Source of the DNA: Nitrospira sp.
Lineage (GTDB): Bacteria; Nitrospirota; Nitrospiria; Nitrospirales; Nitrospiraceae
Length of the DNA: 43,249 nucleotides
Direction of reading: 5' to 3'
Assembly: GCA_016873395.1 (NCBI GenBank)
Contig: VGXG01000020.1
Location: forward strand, 1 to 43,249
How positions within the stretch are numbered: the first letter of the stretch is position 1; each line of letters starts with the position of its first letter. Below are positions 31,645 to 39,423 of the stretch, piece after piece. A model generated the notes under the pieces. The model searched no databases. It was not told the origin of the DNA and worked only from the letters and a program-made list of their open reading frames with translations. The translations under genes were made by a program, and so were the position numbers.

Positions 31645-33324
31645 ATGATCGTCTTGACGCGTGCCTCGGCCCGATGGCTCATCGCGCTGAGTCTTGTCGG
31701 AGGCGTCACGCTGCTTGTCGCGCCGGTGGCGTCGTCCGCGTTATCGGACCAGAGCAAGCCAGCCGGTCCGCCCCCGCTCTATGAGAACCTCGGCACCCTG
31801 CACCATCCCATCACGACCGACTCACGAGAGGCCCAGCGGTACTTTGATCAAGGATTGCGCCTCCTCTATGCCTTCAACCACGAGGAGGCCATCTACTCGT
31901 TCGAAGAAGCAGCCAGGCTGGACCCCAAGGCGGCGATGACCTATTGGGGGATCGCGCTGGCGCTGGGGCCGAACATTAATGCGCCGAGGGACAAGGACCA
32001 GGAGCGCCGGGCCTATGAGGCGATTCAGCGGGCGCAGACCCTGGCCGCTGGAGTCGGCGAGCCGGAACAGGCCTACATCGCCGCCCTGGCCGTCCGGTAT
32101 TCGCCAGCGCCGGAGGCCAAGCCGGAGGTGCAGGACCAGGCCTATGCAGAGGCGATGCGGGCCCTGTCGACACGCTTTCCCGAAGACCCGGACGCAGCGA
32201 TTCTGTTTGCGGAAGCGCTGATGGACCTGCGACCCTGGGACTTCTGGGCCAAGGATGGCCAGGCGCAACCGGGAACGGAGGAGATCCTCACAACGTTGGA
32301 AAGGGTGCTGACCAGGCACCCGGATCATCCAGGCGCCTGCCACTTCTATATCCACGCGGTCGAGGCCTCGTCCCACCCCGAAAAGGCCCTGGCCTGCGCG
32401 CGCCGTCTGCCTCAGTTGATGCCGGGGGCCGGGCATCTCGTCCACATGCCGGCCCATATTTACATGCGAGTGGGTCTGTACCATGAGGCGGCAGAACGGA
32501 ACGCCCATGCGGCGGCCGTGGACGAGGAGTATCTCGATCATCGTCACCTCGTCGGGGTCTACCCAACCGGTTACTATCTGCACAATCTGCATTTCCTGTG
32601 GGCCTCCTTGCTCATGGAAGGGCGGAGTCAGGAGGCGATCCGGGTGGCGCGCGAGCTTGCCGCGAAGGTCAGCCAGGACCATGCGGACCACGAAAGAGAG
32701 TTCTGGCTGGAACAGTTCACCGCCACGCCGGTGCTGAGTCTTGTCCGCTTCGGACGGTGGGACGAGGTGCTGCGAGAGCCGGCCCCGCCGGAGGCACGGC
32801 TCTATACCAGGGCCATGTGGCATTACGCCAGAGGGCTGGCGTTTGCCGCCAAGGGGCAGTTTAAAAAGGCAGAGGGAGAACGGAGGCATCTGAAAACCGC
32901 TGTTGAGGTGCTTTCCAAAGACCGATCGGATTCATACAAAGAAGCTGCCCCGCTGCTGAAGATTGCGGACAAGGTCGTCGCGGGCGAGACTGCTGCCAGG
33001 CGGGGAGATGCGGGAGAGGCAATCCGGCTGTTTGAAGAGGCAGTCCGCTTGGAGGATGCGCTCCGCTACATGGAGCCACCTGACTGGTACTATCCGGTGC
33101 GCCACTCCCTGGGCGCTGCGCTGCTTGCCGCCGGGCGCGCAACCGAGGCTGTCGCAGTCTACCAGGAAGACTTGAAGCGTCATCCTGAGAACGGGTGGGC
33201 CCTGATGGGGCTCGTCCAAAGCCTCAAGGCCGGACAGGCCGCAACGGAAGCCGCCGCGGTTGAGACCCGCTTCCGACAGGCCTGGACTCGTGCCGACGTG
33301 ACCCTCGCCGCCTCACGGTTCTGA
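31645..33324 (+). CDS. Exported tetratricopeptide-repeat protein
   Basis: From the ATG at 31645 the protein begins MIVLTRASARWLIALSLVGG, a plausible signal peptide ending near ASSALS. Helical repeats follow: YFDQGLRLLYAFNHEEAIYSFEEAARLDPKAAMTYWGIAL, CHFYIHAVEAS, HMPAHIYMRVGLYHEAAERN, and a C-terminal TPR block (AGEAIRLFEEAVRLEDAL, GRATEAVAVYQEDLKRHPENGWALMG). This architecture is common among uncharacterised bacterial TPR proteins. The frame is open upstream to a GTG at 31582, with another ATG at 31606, both inside the type-2 two-hairpin element; none of the candidates has a clear ribosome binding site. Function unknown. Confidence 0.85.
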   Translation: MIVLTRASARWLIALSLVGGVTLLVAPVASSALSDQSKPAGPPPLYENLGTLHHPITTDSREAQRYFDQGLRLLYAFNHEEAIYSFEEAARLDPKAAMTYWGIALALGPNINAPRDKDQERRAYEAIQRAQTLAAGVGEPEQAYIAALAVRYSPAPEAKPEVQDQAYAEAMRALSTRFPEDPDAAILFAEALMDLRPWDFWAKDGQAQPGTEEILTTLERVLTRHPDHPGACHFYIHAVEASSHPEKALACARRLPQLMPGAGHLVHMPAHIYMRVGLYHEAAERNAHAAAVDEEYLDHRHLVGVYPTGYYLHNLHFLWASLLMEGRSQEAIRVARELAAKVSQDHADHEREFWLEQFTATPVLSLVRFGRWDEVLREPAPPEARLYTRAMWHYARGLAFAAKGQFKKAEGERRHLKTAVEVLSKDRSDSYKEAAPLLKIADKVVAGETAARRGDAGEAIRLFEEAVRLEDALRYMEPPDWYYPVRHSLGAALLAAGRATEAVAVYQEDLKRHPENGWALMGLVQSLKAGQAATEAAAVETRFRQAWTRADVTLAASRF

Positions 33325-33521
33325 CAGGAAATCTGACGGGGGAAGTCGTTCGCAATACATCTCAGGAGTTGGATGTGGTCGCCGCGATGGTTGATGATTC
33401 GGACCGGAACCATCTGGTGATTCACGAGCGGCGTGAAGAGGAGAAACATGGTAGGTTGTAAGTATCGGCAAGAGGAGCCGGTCTAGCGAGCCCGGTGTCT
33501 AGGAGAGGAAAGGTCTCTAAG
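33325..33521. other. Spacer with a possible coding remnant
   Basis: A + strand frame ending in TAA at 33459-33461 reads VVRNTSQELDVVAAMVDDSD and NHLVIHERREEEKHGRL, which looks protein-like but has no clear start. It could be a fragment of a former gene. Nothing else is recognised before the tandem two-hairpin elements. Confidence 0.3.
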
Positions 33522-33593
33522 TAAGGTGTTTCTCCGCGGGCACAAGTTCGAAAAACGATAAAGAGCCCGCGGTTCACACGAAGTGTGGTATGG
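33522..33593 (+). ncRNA. Two-hairpin structured element, type 1, copy 2
   Basis: The lead AAGGTGTTTCTC (33523-33534) is identical to copy 1. Hairpin 1 is CCGCGGGC (33534-33541) with GCCCGCGG (33565-33572) and a 23-base loop with GTTCGAAAA and CGATAAAGA. Hairpin 2 is CACAC-GAA-GTGTG (33575-33587), then GTATGG. Relative to copy 1, one pair of stem 1 and two pairs of stem 2 differ in a compensatory way. Confidence 0.7.
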
Positions 33594-33602
33594 GGAAATA
33601 AT

Positions 33603-33670
33603 CACTGGAGGCAAGAAACCTCTCCCGCCAGGTTTGATCGAACTGGCGGGTACTCGCAAGCGAGGTATGG
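33603..33670 (+). ncRNA. Two-hairpin structured element, type 2, copy 4
   Basis: The lead CACTGGAGGCAAG precedes hairpin 1, CCCGCCAG (33624-33631) with CTGGCGGG (33643-33650) around GTTTGATCGAA. Hairpin 2 is CTCGC-AA-GCGAG (33653-33664), followed by GTATGG. It ends 6 bases before the start codon of a small lipoprotein gene. The 3' arm of hairpin 2 plus the next base reads GCGAGG, the only ribosome-binding-site-like sequence, so folding could hide it. Confidence 0.7.
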
Positions 33671-33676
33671 TGGGCC

Positions 33677-34063
33677 ATGAAATCCCTGGTTCAGTCTCTG
33701 CTCTTCGGAAGTCTGGTCATCACGGTCCTGGGCTGCTCGCTGCTCATCCCGAAAGAAACCTTGTACTTGCGCTCCGCCCAGGATCAAGCGACGCAGGATG
33801 AGGTCCAGCAGCAACTGGGAAAGCCGAATCTGGTGTCCTCCACGCAGGCCGGGGAGGCGGTCTGGGTCTATCAGATCCGGGAGGAGGAGCCGGGCAGTCG
33901 GTGGACCTCGATCGGCATGCGCTGTGATGAATACGTGCTGACCTTCGACCGGCAGAACGTGCTGCGCCGGTGGACCTACCGAACCTATGTGCACGGCGGG
34001 GAGCTGATGCCGATGTACTGCGTCCCCGGAGGCATGGATGACAAGCGCGACATCCGCGGCTAG
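33677..34063 (+). CDS. Small OmlA-like lipoprotein, paralogue A
   Basis: This 128-residue predicted lipoprotein has signal and lipobox SLVITVLGC (Cys near 20). It is one of four paralogues in this window, sharing LxxAQDxATQDEVxxxLGxP, WVYQ, CDEYVLTF, LRRWT and HGGELMP. The DEVxxxLGxP core resembles the BamE/SmpA/OmlA fold, which often helps outer-membrane assembly; that function is inference. Its leader carries tandem two-hairpin elements. The palindrome CTAG at 34060-34063 provides the TAG stop both for this gene and for the convergent protease. Confidence 0.8.
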   Translation: MKSLVQSLLFGSLVITVLGCSLLIPKETLYLRSAQDQATQDEVQQQLGKPNLVSSTQAGEAVWVYQIREEEPGSRWTSIGMRCDEYVLTFDRQNVLRRWTYRTYVHGGELMPMYCVPGGMDDKRDIRG

Positions 34064-35100
34064 GCGCCGCCCAGCGTGATTGTCAGCGACAGTTCTTTGT
34101 CCCCCCGGAGGACACGCAGAGTGACCTGCTGCCCGGGCGCTGTGTGTTCCATCAGGAAATTCTTCAATTGCGCGGCGCTCTGAATGTCCATGTCATTGAT
34201 CGCGAGCAACACATCGCCCTTCTGAACGCCGGCTGTTGAAGCCGGCTCGAAGACCTGCCCGACGGCCAGCCCCCACCGGGTCCCTACTTTGACGGCCTTC
34301 ATCTGAATGCCCAGCCGGGAGAACCCTGGTTGCTTTCCTTCAAGGAGCGTGCCCACGATCTTTTTCGCGAGGATGCCCGGAACGGCAAAGGCGAGCCGGC
34401 TGCACCCGTGGCCGCCTTGGGCCTCGTCCGTCTTGATGATCGCGTGCATGACGCCGACGAGCTCGCCCTGGTGGTTGAACAGCCCGCCGCCGGAATTGCC
34501 GCTGCAGACAGGGACATCGGATTGGAGCAGCCTGGTGTCCACCGTTTGAAGAAACGTGTTGGGGTTGCCGATCCGTCCAAAGGCGACCGTCGGGCCCCAC
34601 CCCAGGGGATAGCCCACGGTAAAGACTTCCTGACCCGGTGACGCTTCTTTGTCCGCGAACGAAACGGTCATAGCCTCCAACGCGACCGTCTTGTCCTGCA
34701 GCTTGTACAGCACGAGATCCAGGTAGGCGGTCCCGCCGACGACCTGAGCCGGCAACTCCTCCAACTGTTGGGTCAGGATCAAGATCGTCTCGGGAATGAT
34801 GACCTTGCTGCCGTCCTGACGCTCGACGGCATGACGCGCGGTGACAATGTACCCGTCGTGGAGATGGACTCCGGTACCGCGGAGCGAGAGTTGGACATCG
34901 TAGCCGGACTGACGGGCCTCCGGCGTGGCGTTCAGGATGCCGACCGTTGACTGCTTGGCCCGCTCGACCGCCTGAGCGAGACGGTCATCGGGCGGCTCAG
35001 CCTGTGCCGCTGGGAGGACAGGCATGAGGACGAAGAGAATCAATAGAGAAAACAAGGCGATGCGATAGGTCTGACTGATCGACTGGCTGGGTACAATCAT
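34060..35100 (-). CDS. Periplasmic trypsin-like serine protease with PDZ domain (HtrA/Deg-like)
   Basis: The 346-residue protein has a signal peptide (FSLLILFVLMPVLPAAQA), a trypsin-like domain and one PDZ domain. The catalytic triad is visible as His in VTARHAVE, Asp in AYLDLVLYK and Ser in CSGNSGGGLF. The PDZ domain begins near residue 250 and contains VFEPASTAGVQKGDVLLAINDMDIQ and PGQQVTLRVLRGDKEL. It is shorter than DegP and has one PDZ, like DegS, but lacks an obvious membrane anchor. It probably handles envelope protein quality control. Its stop overlaps that of the convergent lipoprotein gene. Confidence 0.9.
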   Translation of the reverse strand: MIVPSQSISQTYRIALFSLLILFVLMPVLPAAQAEPPDDRLAQAVERAKQSTVGILNATPEARQSGYDVQLSLRGTGVHLHDGYIVTARHAVERQDGSKVIIPETILILTQQLEELPAQVVGGTAYLDLVLYKLQDKTVALEAMTVSFADKEASPGQEVFTVGYPLGWGPTVAFGRIGNPNTFLQTVDTRLLQSDVPVCSGNSGGGLFNHQGELVGVMHAIIKTDEAQGGHGCSRLAFAVPGILAKKIVGTLLEGKQPGFSRLGIQMKAVKVGTRWGLAVGQVFEPASTAGVQKGDVLLAINDMDIQSAAQLKNFLMEHTAPGQQVTLRVLRGDKELSLTITLGGA

Positions 35101-35249
35101 GAAATTCCTCGCTCTTCTTCAACAGCCGGCTGGGCCGCCAGCCTGATCCGGTCTCAGTATAAACGAGGTCGGTCAGTTTTTCTTGAGGAAAATAAAGGAT
35201 ATAATAAAGATGTACCGCTGGCTCTTAACGCCCTTCACGAGGTGCTCCC

Positions 35250-35633
35250 ATGAAGACCCATCTCGCGTCGCTTTCTCTGATCCTCGTCATGCTGGCAGCC
35301 GGGTGCACTGTGTTTGTGCCACAGGAAAGTCGCTACTTGCAACTGGCACAGGGGCGGGCGGTGCAGGACGACGTACGGCAGCAACTTGGGCCGCCGCGCG
35401 TCACTTCGACCAGCCCGACGGGGGAGACGATCTTGGTCTATGAGGTCTATACTATCGAGCCGGGCAGTCAGAATTCCTGGGCCTCGACCGGGTCCTGGTG
35501 CGATGAATATGTGCTGACGTTCGACACCGGCGGCGTGCTCCGGCGGTGGACCCACGCGTCGTACCTGCACGGCGGGGAGACGATGCCGGCTTCGTGCAAC
35601 TCCACGCTTGGCGTCCGGAAACAGGCGTTGTAA
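35250..35633 (+). CDS. Small OmlA-like lipoprotein, paralogue B
   Basis: This 127-residue predicted lipoprotein has lipobox ILVMLAAGC. It shares the family pattern: LQLAQGRAVQDDVRQQLGPP, ILVYEV, WCDEYVLTFDTGGVLRRWTH and YLHGGETMPASC. Over about 95 bases its 3' half (35485-35580) is nearly identical in DNA to the next paralogue (35903-35998), indicating recent duplication or gene conversion. Confidence 0.8.
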   Translation: MKTHLASLSLILVMLAAGCTVFVPQESRYLQLAQGRAVQDDVRQQLGPPRVTSTSPTGETILVYEVYTIEPGSQNSWASTGSWCDEYVLTFDTGGVLRRWTHASYLHGGETMPASCNSTLGVRKQAL

Positions 35634-35668
35634 GAACCCACAAAGCCGTCCTGCGCGGGAGGTGCACG

Positions 35669-36046
35669 ATGACTCCGTGGCGATGCCTCATGTGGGTAGG
35701 TCTGGTGGCGGCGGTCGGCGGGTGCGCGGTCTTTGAGGCGAAAGAGTCCCGGTACCTACGGACCGCACAGGATCGGGCGACGCAAGAGGAGGTGCGTGAG
35801 CAGCTTGGGCCCCCGCTACGGACGGCGTCCACTCCTGCGGGTGATTCTCAGTGGGTATATGAGGTTCGCGACATCGAGGCCGGCAGCCAGAATTCGCGGG
35901 CTTCGACCGGGTCCTGGTGCGATGAATATGTGTTGACGTTCGACGCCGGCGGTGTGCTCCGGCGGTGGACCCACGCGTCGTACCTGCATGGTGGTGAAAT
36001 GATGCCGGACCGTTGTGACTCCGGCGTCCGGAAGCCGGCGTTGTAG
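35669..36046 (+). CDS. Small OmlA-like lipoprotein, paralogue C
   Basis: The ATG at 35669, preceded by GGGAGG, gives a 125-residue predicted lipoprotein: MTPWRCLMWVGLVAAVGGC with lipobox, then ESRYLRTAQDRATQEEVREQ, WVYEV, WCDEYVLTFDAGGVLRRWTH and YLHGGEMMP. It lies 35 bases after paralogue B and is nearly identical to it in the 3' half. The frame is open upstream but that part is antisense-like filler. Confidence 0.8.
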   Translation: MTPWRCLMWVGLVAAVGGCAVFEAKESRYLRTAQDRATQEEVREQLGPPLRTASTPAGDSQWVYEVRDIEAGSQNSRASTGSWCDEYVLTFDAGGVLRRWTHASYLHGGEMMPDRCDSGVRKPAL

Positions 36047-36266
36047 CCCCCACGTGGCCGCCCGAGGGGTATTCGCGGTTCTCCATAAAATCGCTTTCAG
36101 TTCCTCCTGTTTTCGGTTACAGTACCAACTAAAGCCTTCTGGGCAACCCCCGTGGACGATACCACACCAGCCAGCCAGCAAAAAGTTAGCGCCGGGTGCT
36201 GGAGTCACGCATCCCAGCGCGGGGCGGCGTCGTGCTCGCTCGGCGTTCTGCTTTAGGGTCGGACTC

Positions 36267-37273
36267 ATGCAGTACGAAGATCTAGTCACATCCATCCAAC
36301 AGCTCGGGAAAGACCCCGCGCGCCTTATTTTCGAGGATGAGCTGACGGGAATCCCGAACCGCCGCTTTCTCCTCAACTACTTCGAGCACAAGGTGCGATG
36401 GGAAGAGCTCGATGCCGCTCGTGTCTCTCTCCTGATGATGGAGTGGACTATTTCAAGAAGATCAATGATACCCACGGCCATGAGGCCGGTGATCAGGCGC
36501 TGGTTCACGTCGCGAGGCTCCTCAAGGAGGTGGCCGGTGAGCGGGGGTTGCCGATCCGATACGGCGGCGACGAGTTCATGATCCTGATGCCGGACGGCTG
36601 CAAGGACGAGGCGATGACGTTGGGCGAGGGGCTGCTGAAGCGGATGCACGCCGAGCCGCTGCGGCTTGAGAAGGGGTCCGAGTTGCACCTCACCCTCAGC
36701 ATCGGCGTGGCGACGGCGCCGGAGGATGCCCAGACCAGCAAGGCGCTGGTTCAGAAGGCCGATACCGCTCTCTACCAGGCCAAGCAGGCCGGCCGTGACC
36801 GCGTGGCGAATGTCTCGGACGAGCAGCATGTTATCTCCGATAAAGTGGCCTTGCAGCAGCTCAGCAGCGGCATGATCTGCAGCCGCGAGGAGCAGCTTGG
36901 ACAGGTGGAGGGGGTGAGCCGGCTCTTTGACCAGGGCCAGAGCCAGTTCGTCCTAGTCGAGGGCGGCTCCGGCATGGGAAAGACCACGTTCCTCGATGCG
37001 ACCCGTCGCATGCTGCAAGGCATGGAAGCGTACCTCGTCCGAACCGCCGGCTCCATGCAGGAAAATTACCGGCCGTACTATCTCATGACGAGCATCCTGG
37101 CACCCGCTGGCCTCCTCCGCTTCCGCAAGCGCTGGCCCGCTGATGTCCGTGCTGCGGCGGCCTATGCGCTGGCGCAGATCTCGGATCCTCGCGCGGCCAA
37201 GGCACTGGCCCGCCTGGCGAACGAGACGGACCCGCGCCTCAAACAACTGGCTCGCACTGCGGCCAAGAAATGA
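36267..37273 (+). pseudogene. Frameshifted GGDEF / ATPase / HEAT-like gene
   Basis: The frame starts at the ATG at 36267 with MQYEDLVTSIQQLGKDPARL, a linker and DELTGIPNRRFLLNYF, the start of a GGDEF domain. At 36442/36443 one base appears missing: SLLMM is followed in frame by EWTISRR, but the +1 frame continues VDYFKKINDTHGHEAGDQAL to the active-site RYGGDEF. After the GGDEF domain come a P-loop (EGGSGMGKTTF) and, after only about 40 residues, HEAT-like repeats (DVRAAAAYALAQISDPRAAK). The ATPase domain is far too short, so an internal deletion seems to have joined its beginning to C-terminal repeats. Restoring the base would give a diguanylate-cyclase-type regulator. Confidence 0.75.
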
Positions 37274-37369
37274 CGGGCCCGCCTGCGTCTGTTAGCAGAA
37301 CTCATGTCGCTGTCTGAGACCGGTGGAGCAGGGGCCATCAACACGGGTGATCGAGCGGAGAGGTTTGCA

Positions 37370-37747
37370 GTGAAGGCGCTCGTGATGACTCTATTCGTCG
37401 GTCTGTTCCTGCTGGGAACGGGGTGCACCCTGTTTGTTGCCAAGGAAACGCTCTACCTGGAATCGGCTCAGGACCGTGCCACTCAAGAGGAGGTTCGGCA
37501 GCATCTGGGAGCGCCCAAGTTCACGGCCACTGCATCGGATGGGAGGCCGATCTGGGTCTACCAAGTGTATTACGAAGATCCGGGCCCAGCGAATAAGTGG
37601 GGAGCAGCAGGAACCTGGTGCGACGAATATGTGCTCACGTTCGATAAGCAAGGTATCCTGCGGATCTGGACCCACAAGTCCGAAGGGCACGGCGGTGAGC
37701 TGATGCCCACCTATTGCGTGACCGACGGCTTCAAGCCGGGCTCCTGA
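37370..37747 (+). CDS. Small OmlA-like lipoprotein, paralogue D
   Basis: The GTG at 37370, preceded by GGAGAGG, gives a 125-residue predicted lipoprotein with lipobox FLLGTGC. Family features are ETLYLESAQDRATQEEVRQH, LGAPKF, IWVYQVY, WCDEYVLTF and HGGELMPTYC. The frame is open to 37304, but the longer version hides the signal peptide. It is the most distant of the four copies, separated from the others by the broken GGDEF gene. Confidence 0.8.
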   Translation: MKALVMTLFVGLFLLGTGCTLFVAKETLYLESAQDRATQEEVRQHLGAPKFTATASDGRPIWVYQVYYEDPGPANKWGAAGTWCDEYVLTFDKQGILRIWTHKSEGHGGELMPTYCVTDGFKPGS

Positions 37748-37850
37748 CCAGTGGCCGTGCGTTCTCACCGGTGAATCCAAGATCAGCCGCCATCTCCACG
37801 TTGTTCTTCATACCTTGCCCTTCCATCTGAATTGTATTACATTGTCTGAC

Positions 37851-38069
37851 ATGAAGAATGTGGTGACCATACGACTGGACGACGAGCTGGAGGAGCTGCT
37901 CGACAAGTTCTGTCGCAGCTCAAAGCGCAAGCGAAGCGACGTGGTGCGCGATGCCCTGCGGCGCCAGCTCTCGCTGCTCATGTTCGAGCAACTCCGGCAG
38001 AAGACGATGCCCTTCGCCGAGGCACGTGGGTATCTCACCGATGAGGATATCTTCAAAGCGGTGTCGTGA
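37851..38069 (+). CDS. Ribbon-helix-helix antitoxin
   Basis: This 72-residue protein starts MKNVVTIRLDDELEELLDKF and continues SSKRKRSDVVRDALRRQLSL, a ribbon-helix-helix DNA-binding domain. The C-terminal tail (MPFAEARGYLTDEDIFKAVS) probably binds the toxin. The start at 37851 fits the family; the frame is open to 37815. It overlaps the PIN gene by GTGA, typical of toxin-antitoxin operons, and likely represses its own promoter. Confidence 0.85.
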   Translation: MKNVVTIRLDDELEELLDKFCRSSKRKRSDVVRDALRRQLSLLMFEQLRQKTMPFAEARGYLTDEDIFKAVS

Positions 38070-38479
38070 AAGTCTTTCTCGACACCAACGTCCTGGTAAG
38101 CGGGTTTGCGACGCGGGGGTTGTGTGCCGACGTCATCCGCCTGGTGCTGGCCGAACATGAGCTGGTGACAGGGGAGGTCGTGCTGGAGGAAGTCCGACGG
38201 GTCCTTGCCCAGAAGCTCCACCTGTCCGAAACGCTTGCCGCCGAGATTGTGGACTTCCTTGAAAACCAAACGGTTCACGCCAAGCCGAAAACCATTCCCG
38301 CAATTCGAGTTCGCGACGAGGATGATCTGTGGATTCTGGCCTCGGCCCTAGCCGCCAAGGCCGACGTGCTGGTCACGGGGGATAAAGACCTCCTGGATGT
38401 TCGTGATCACGTTCCGGATATGCTGATTACGGACCCACGAGGCTTCTGGAATCTGGCCAGGAAACGACCTGGGAAATAG
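38066..38479 (+). CDS. PIN-domain toxin
   Basis: This 137-residue PIN-fold ribonuclease begins MKVFLDTNVLVSGFATRG with the first acidic residue of the metal site. Further acids are seen in EVVLEEVRRVL, RDEDDLWILASALAAKAD and TGDKDLLDV. The GTG start overlaps the antitoxin stop. It is likely an RNA-cutting toxin held by the preceding RHH protein; RNA target unknown. Confidence 0.85.
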   Translation: MKVFLDTNVLVSGFATRGLCADVIRLVLAEHELVTGEVVLEEVRRVLAQKLHLSETLAAEIVDFLENQTVHAKPKTIPAIRVRDEDDLWILASALAAKADVLVTGDKDLLDVRDHVPDMLITDPRGFWNLARKRPGK

Positions 38480-38521
38480 CCGCGCTTCTGACGCCATTCT
38501 CCTCTGCCAACGGAATTAGGG

Positions 38522-39136
38522 TTGAAGCCGAAATCCCGCACGGTCGCATTCAATAAACCCTATGGCGTCCTTCCCTGTTTTACCGATGCGAAGGGGCGGC
38601 CGACGTTGGCCGAGTTTGTGAAAATCCCCGGGGTCTATGCGGCCGGCCGATTGGATGCGGATAGCGAAGGGCTCATGGTGCTGACGTCGGATGGCTCCTT
38701 GGCGCATCACATCACGGACCCGCGGCACAAGCTTCCGAAGGTCTATCTGGTTCAGGTGGAGCGCATCCCCAGCGAAGAAGCCTTGGCCCAGTTGAGACAG
38801 GGCATCCTGCTCAACGGCAAACGCACGAGGCCCGCGGAGGTTCACCTGTTGCCGGCCGCCCCGGAGCTTCCCGATCGTCCCGTGCCGATCCGGTTCCGCA
38901 AATCCGTGCCGACTACCTGGCTCGAAATCACGCTGCGGGAGGGGCTGAACAGACAGGTCAGACGCATGACCGCCGCGGTGGGGCACCCAGCGTTACGACT
39001 GATTCGAATCGCGATCGGCCCGATTGGGCTGGGAGGCCTCCAGCCAGGCCACTGGCGAGAATTGACCAAACGCGAGATCGAGGAGATATATCGTAACTCC
39101 CAGGATGGCGATTCCGATCAAAGGAGTGATTCATGA
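38522..39136 (+). CDS. rluE: 23S rRNA pseudouridine synthase, RluE-type
   Basis: This 204-residue RsuA-family pseudouridine synthase lacks an S4 domain, as RluE does. VAFNKPYGVLPCFTDAKGRP is followed by the catalytic Asp in AGRLDADSEGLMVLT, KVYLVQVERIPSEE, and EGLNRQVRRMTAAVGHP. The start is TTG at 38522 with no strong ribosome binding site. It overlaps the DUF302 remnant by ATGA. Confidence 0.88.
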   Translation: MKPKSRTVAFNKPYGVLPCFTDAKGRPTLAEFVKIPGVYAAGRLDADSEGLMVLTSDGSLAHHITDPRHKLPKVYLVQVERIPSEEALAQLRQGILLNGKRTRPAEVHLLPAAPELPDRPVPIRFRKSVPTTWLEITLREGLNRQVRRMTAAVGHPALRLIRIAIGPIGLGGLQPGHWRELTKREIEEIYRNSQDGDSDQRSDS

Positions 39137-39417
39137 GGTTTCTGAATGAACTGTTGAAAAGTCTGCTGTGGATGAGTGTGACGGTCGCTTTCCTGTGCGC
39201 GGGAGCGGCTCATGCGGGCGGCAATTTGGTGACCAAATCCAGCAAGTATTCGGTCCACGAAACAATTGACCGGATCGAGAAGGCCGTCACGGAGAAGGGC
39301 ATGAAAATCTTTGCCCGTATCGACCATAGCGGAGAGGCAAAGAACGTGGGGCTCGACATGAAGCCCACGGTGCTCCTTATCTTCGGGAATCCCAAAGGCG
39401 GAACCGCCCTGATGGTG
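39133..39417 (+). pseudogene. DUF302 family protein, 3' truncated
   Basis: Residues 1-95 look like an exported DUF302 protein: signal peptide (MSVTVAFLCAGAAHAGG), then YSVHETIDRIEKAVTEKGM, IFARIDHSGEAKNVGLDMKP and LLIFGNPKGGTALMV. At about 39418 homology ends: the frame continues to 39768, but the encoded residues (GMACSCFFAAASDL...) are antisense of another gene. The normal DUF302 C-terminus is absent, so the gene was cut by a rearrangement. Confidence 0.75.
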
Positions 39418-39423
39418 GGCATG

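Noticed and set aside
13482-33670. Assigning the two-hairpin elements to the c-di-GMP (GEMM) riboswitch or to integron attC sites
   Set aside because: The c-di-GMP consensus core and receptor sequences are absent, and attC core sites (GTTRRRY / RYYYAAC) are not present; the elements also do not flank gene cassettes in the required way.
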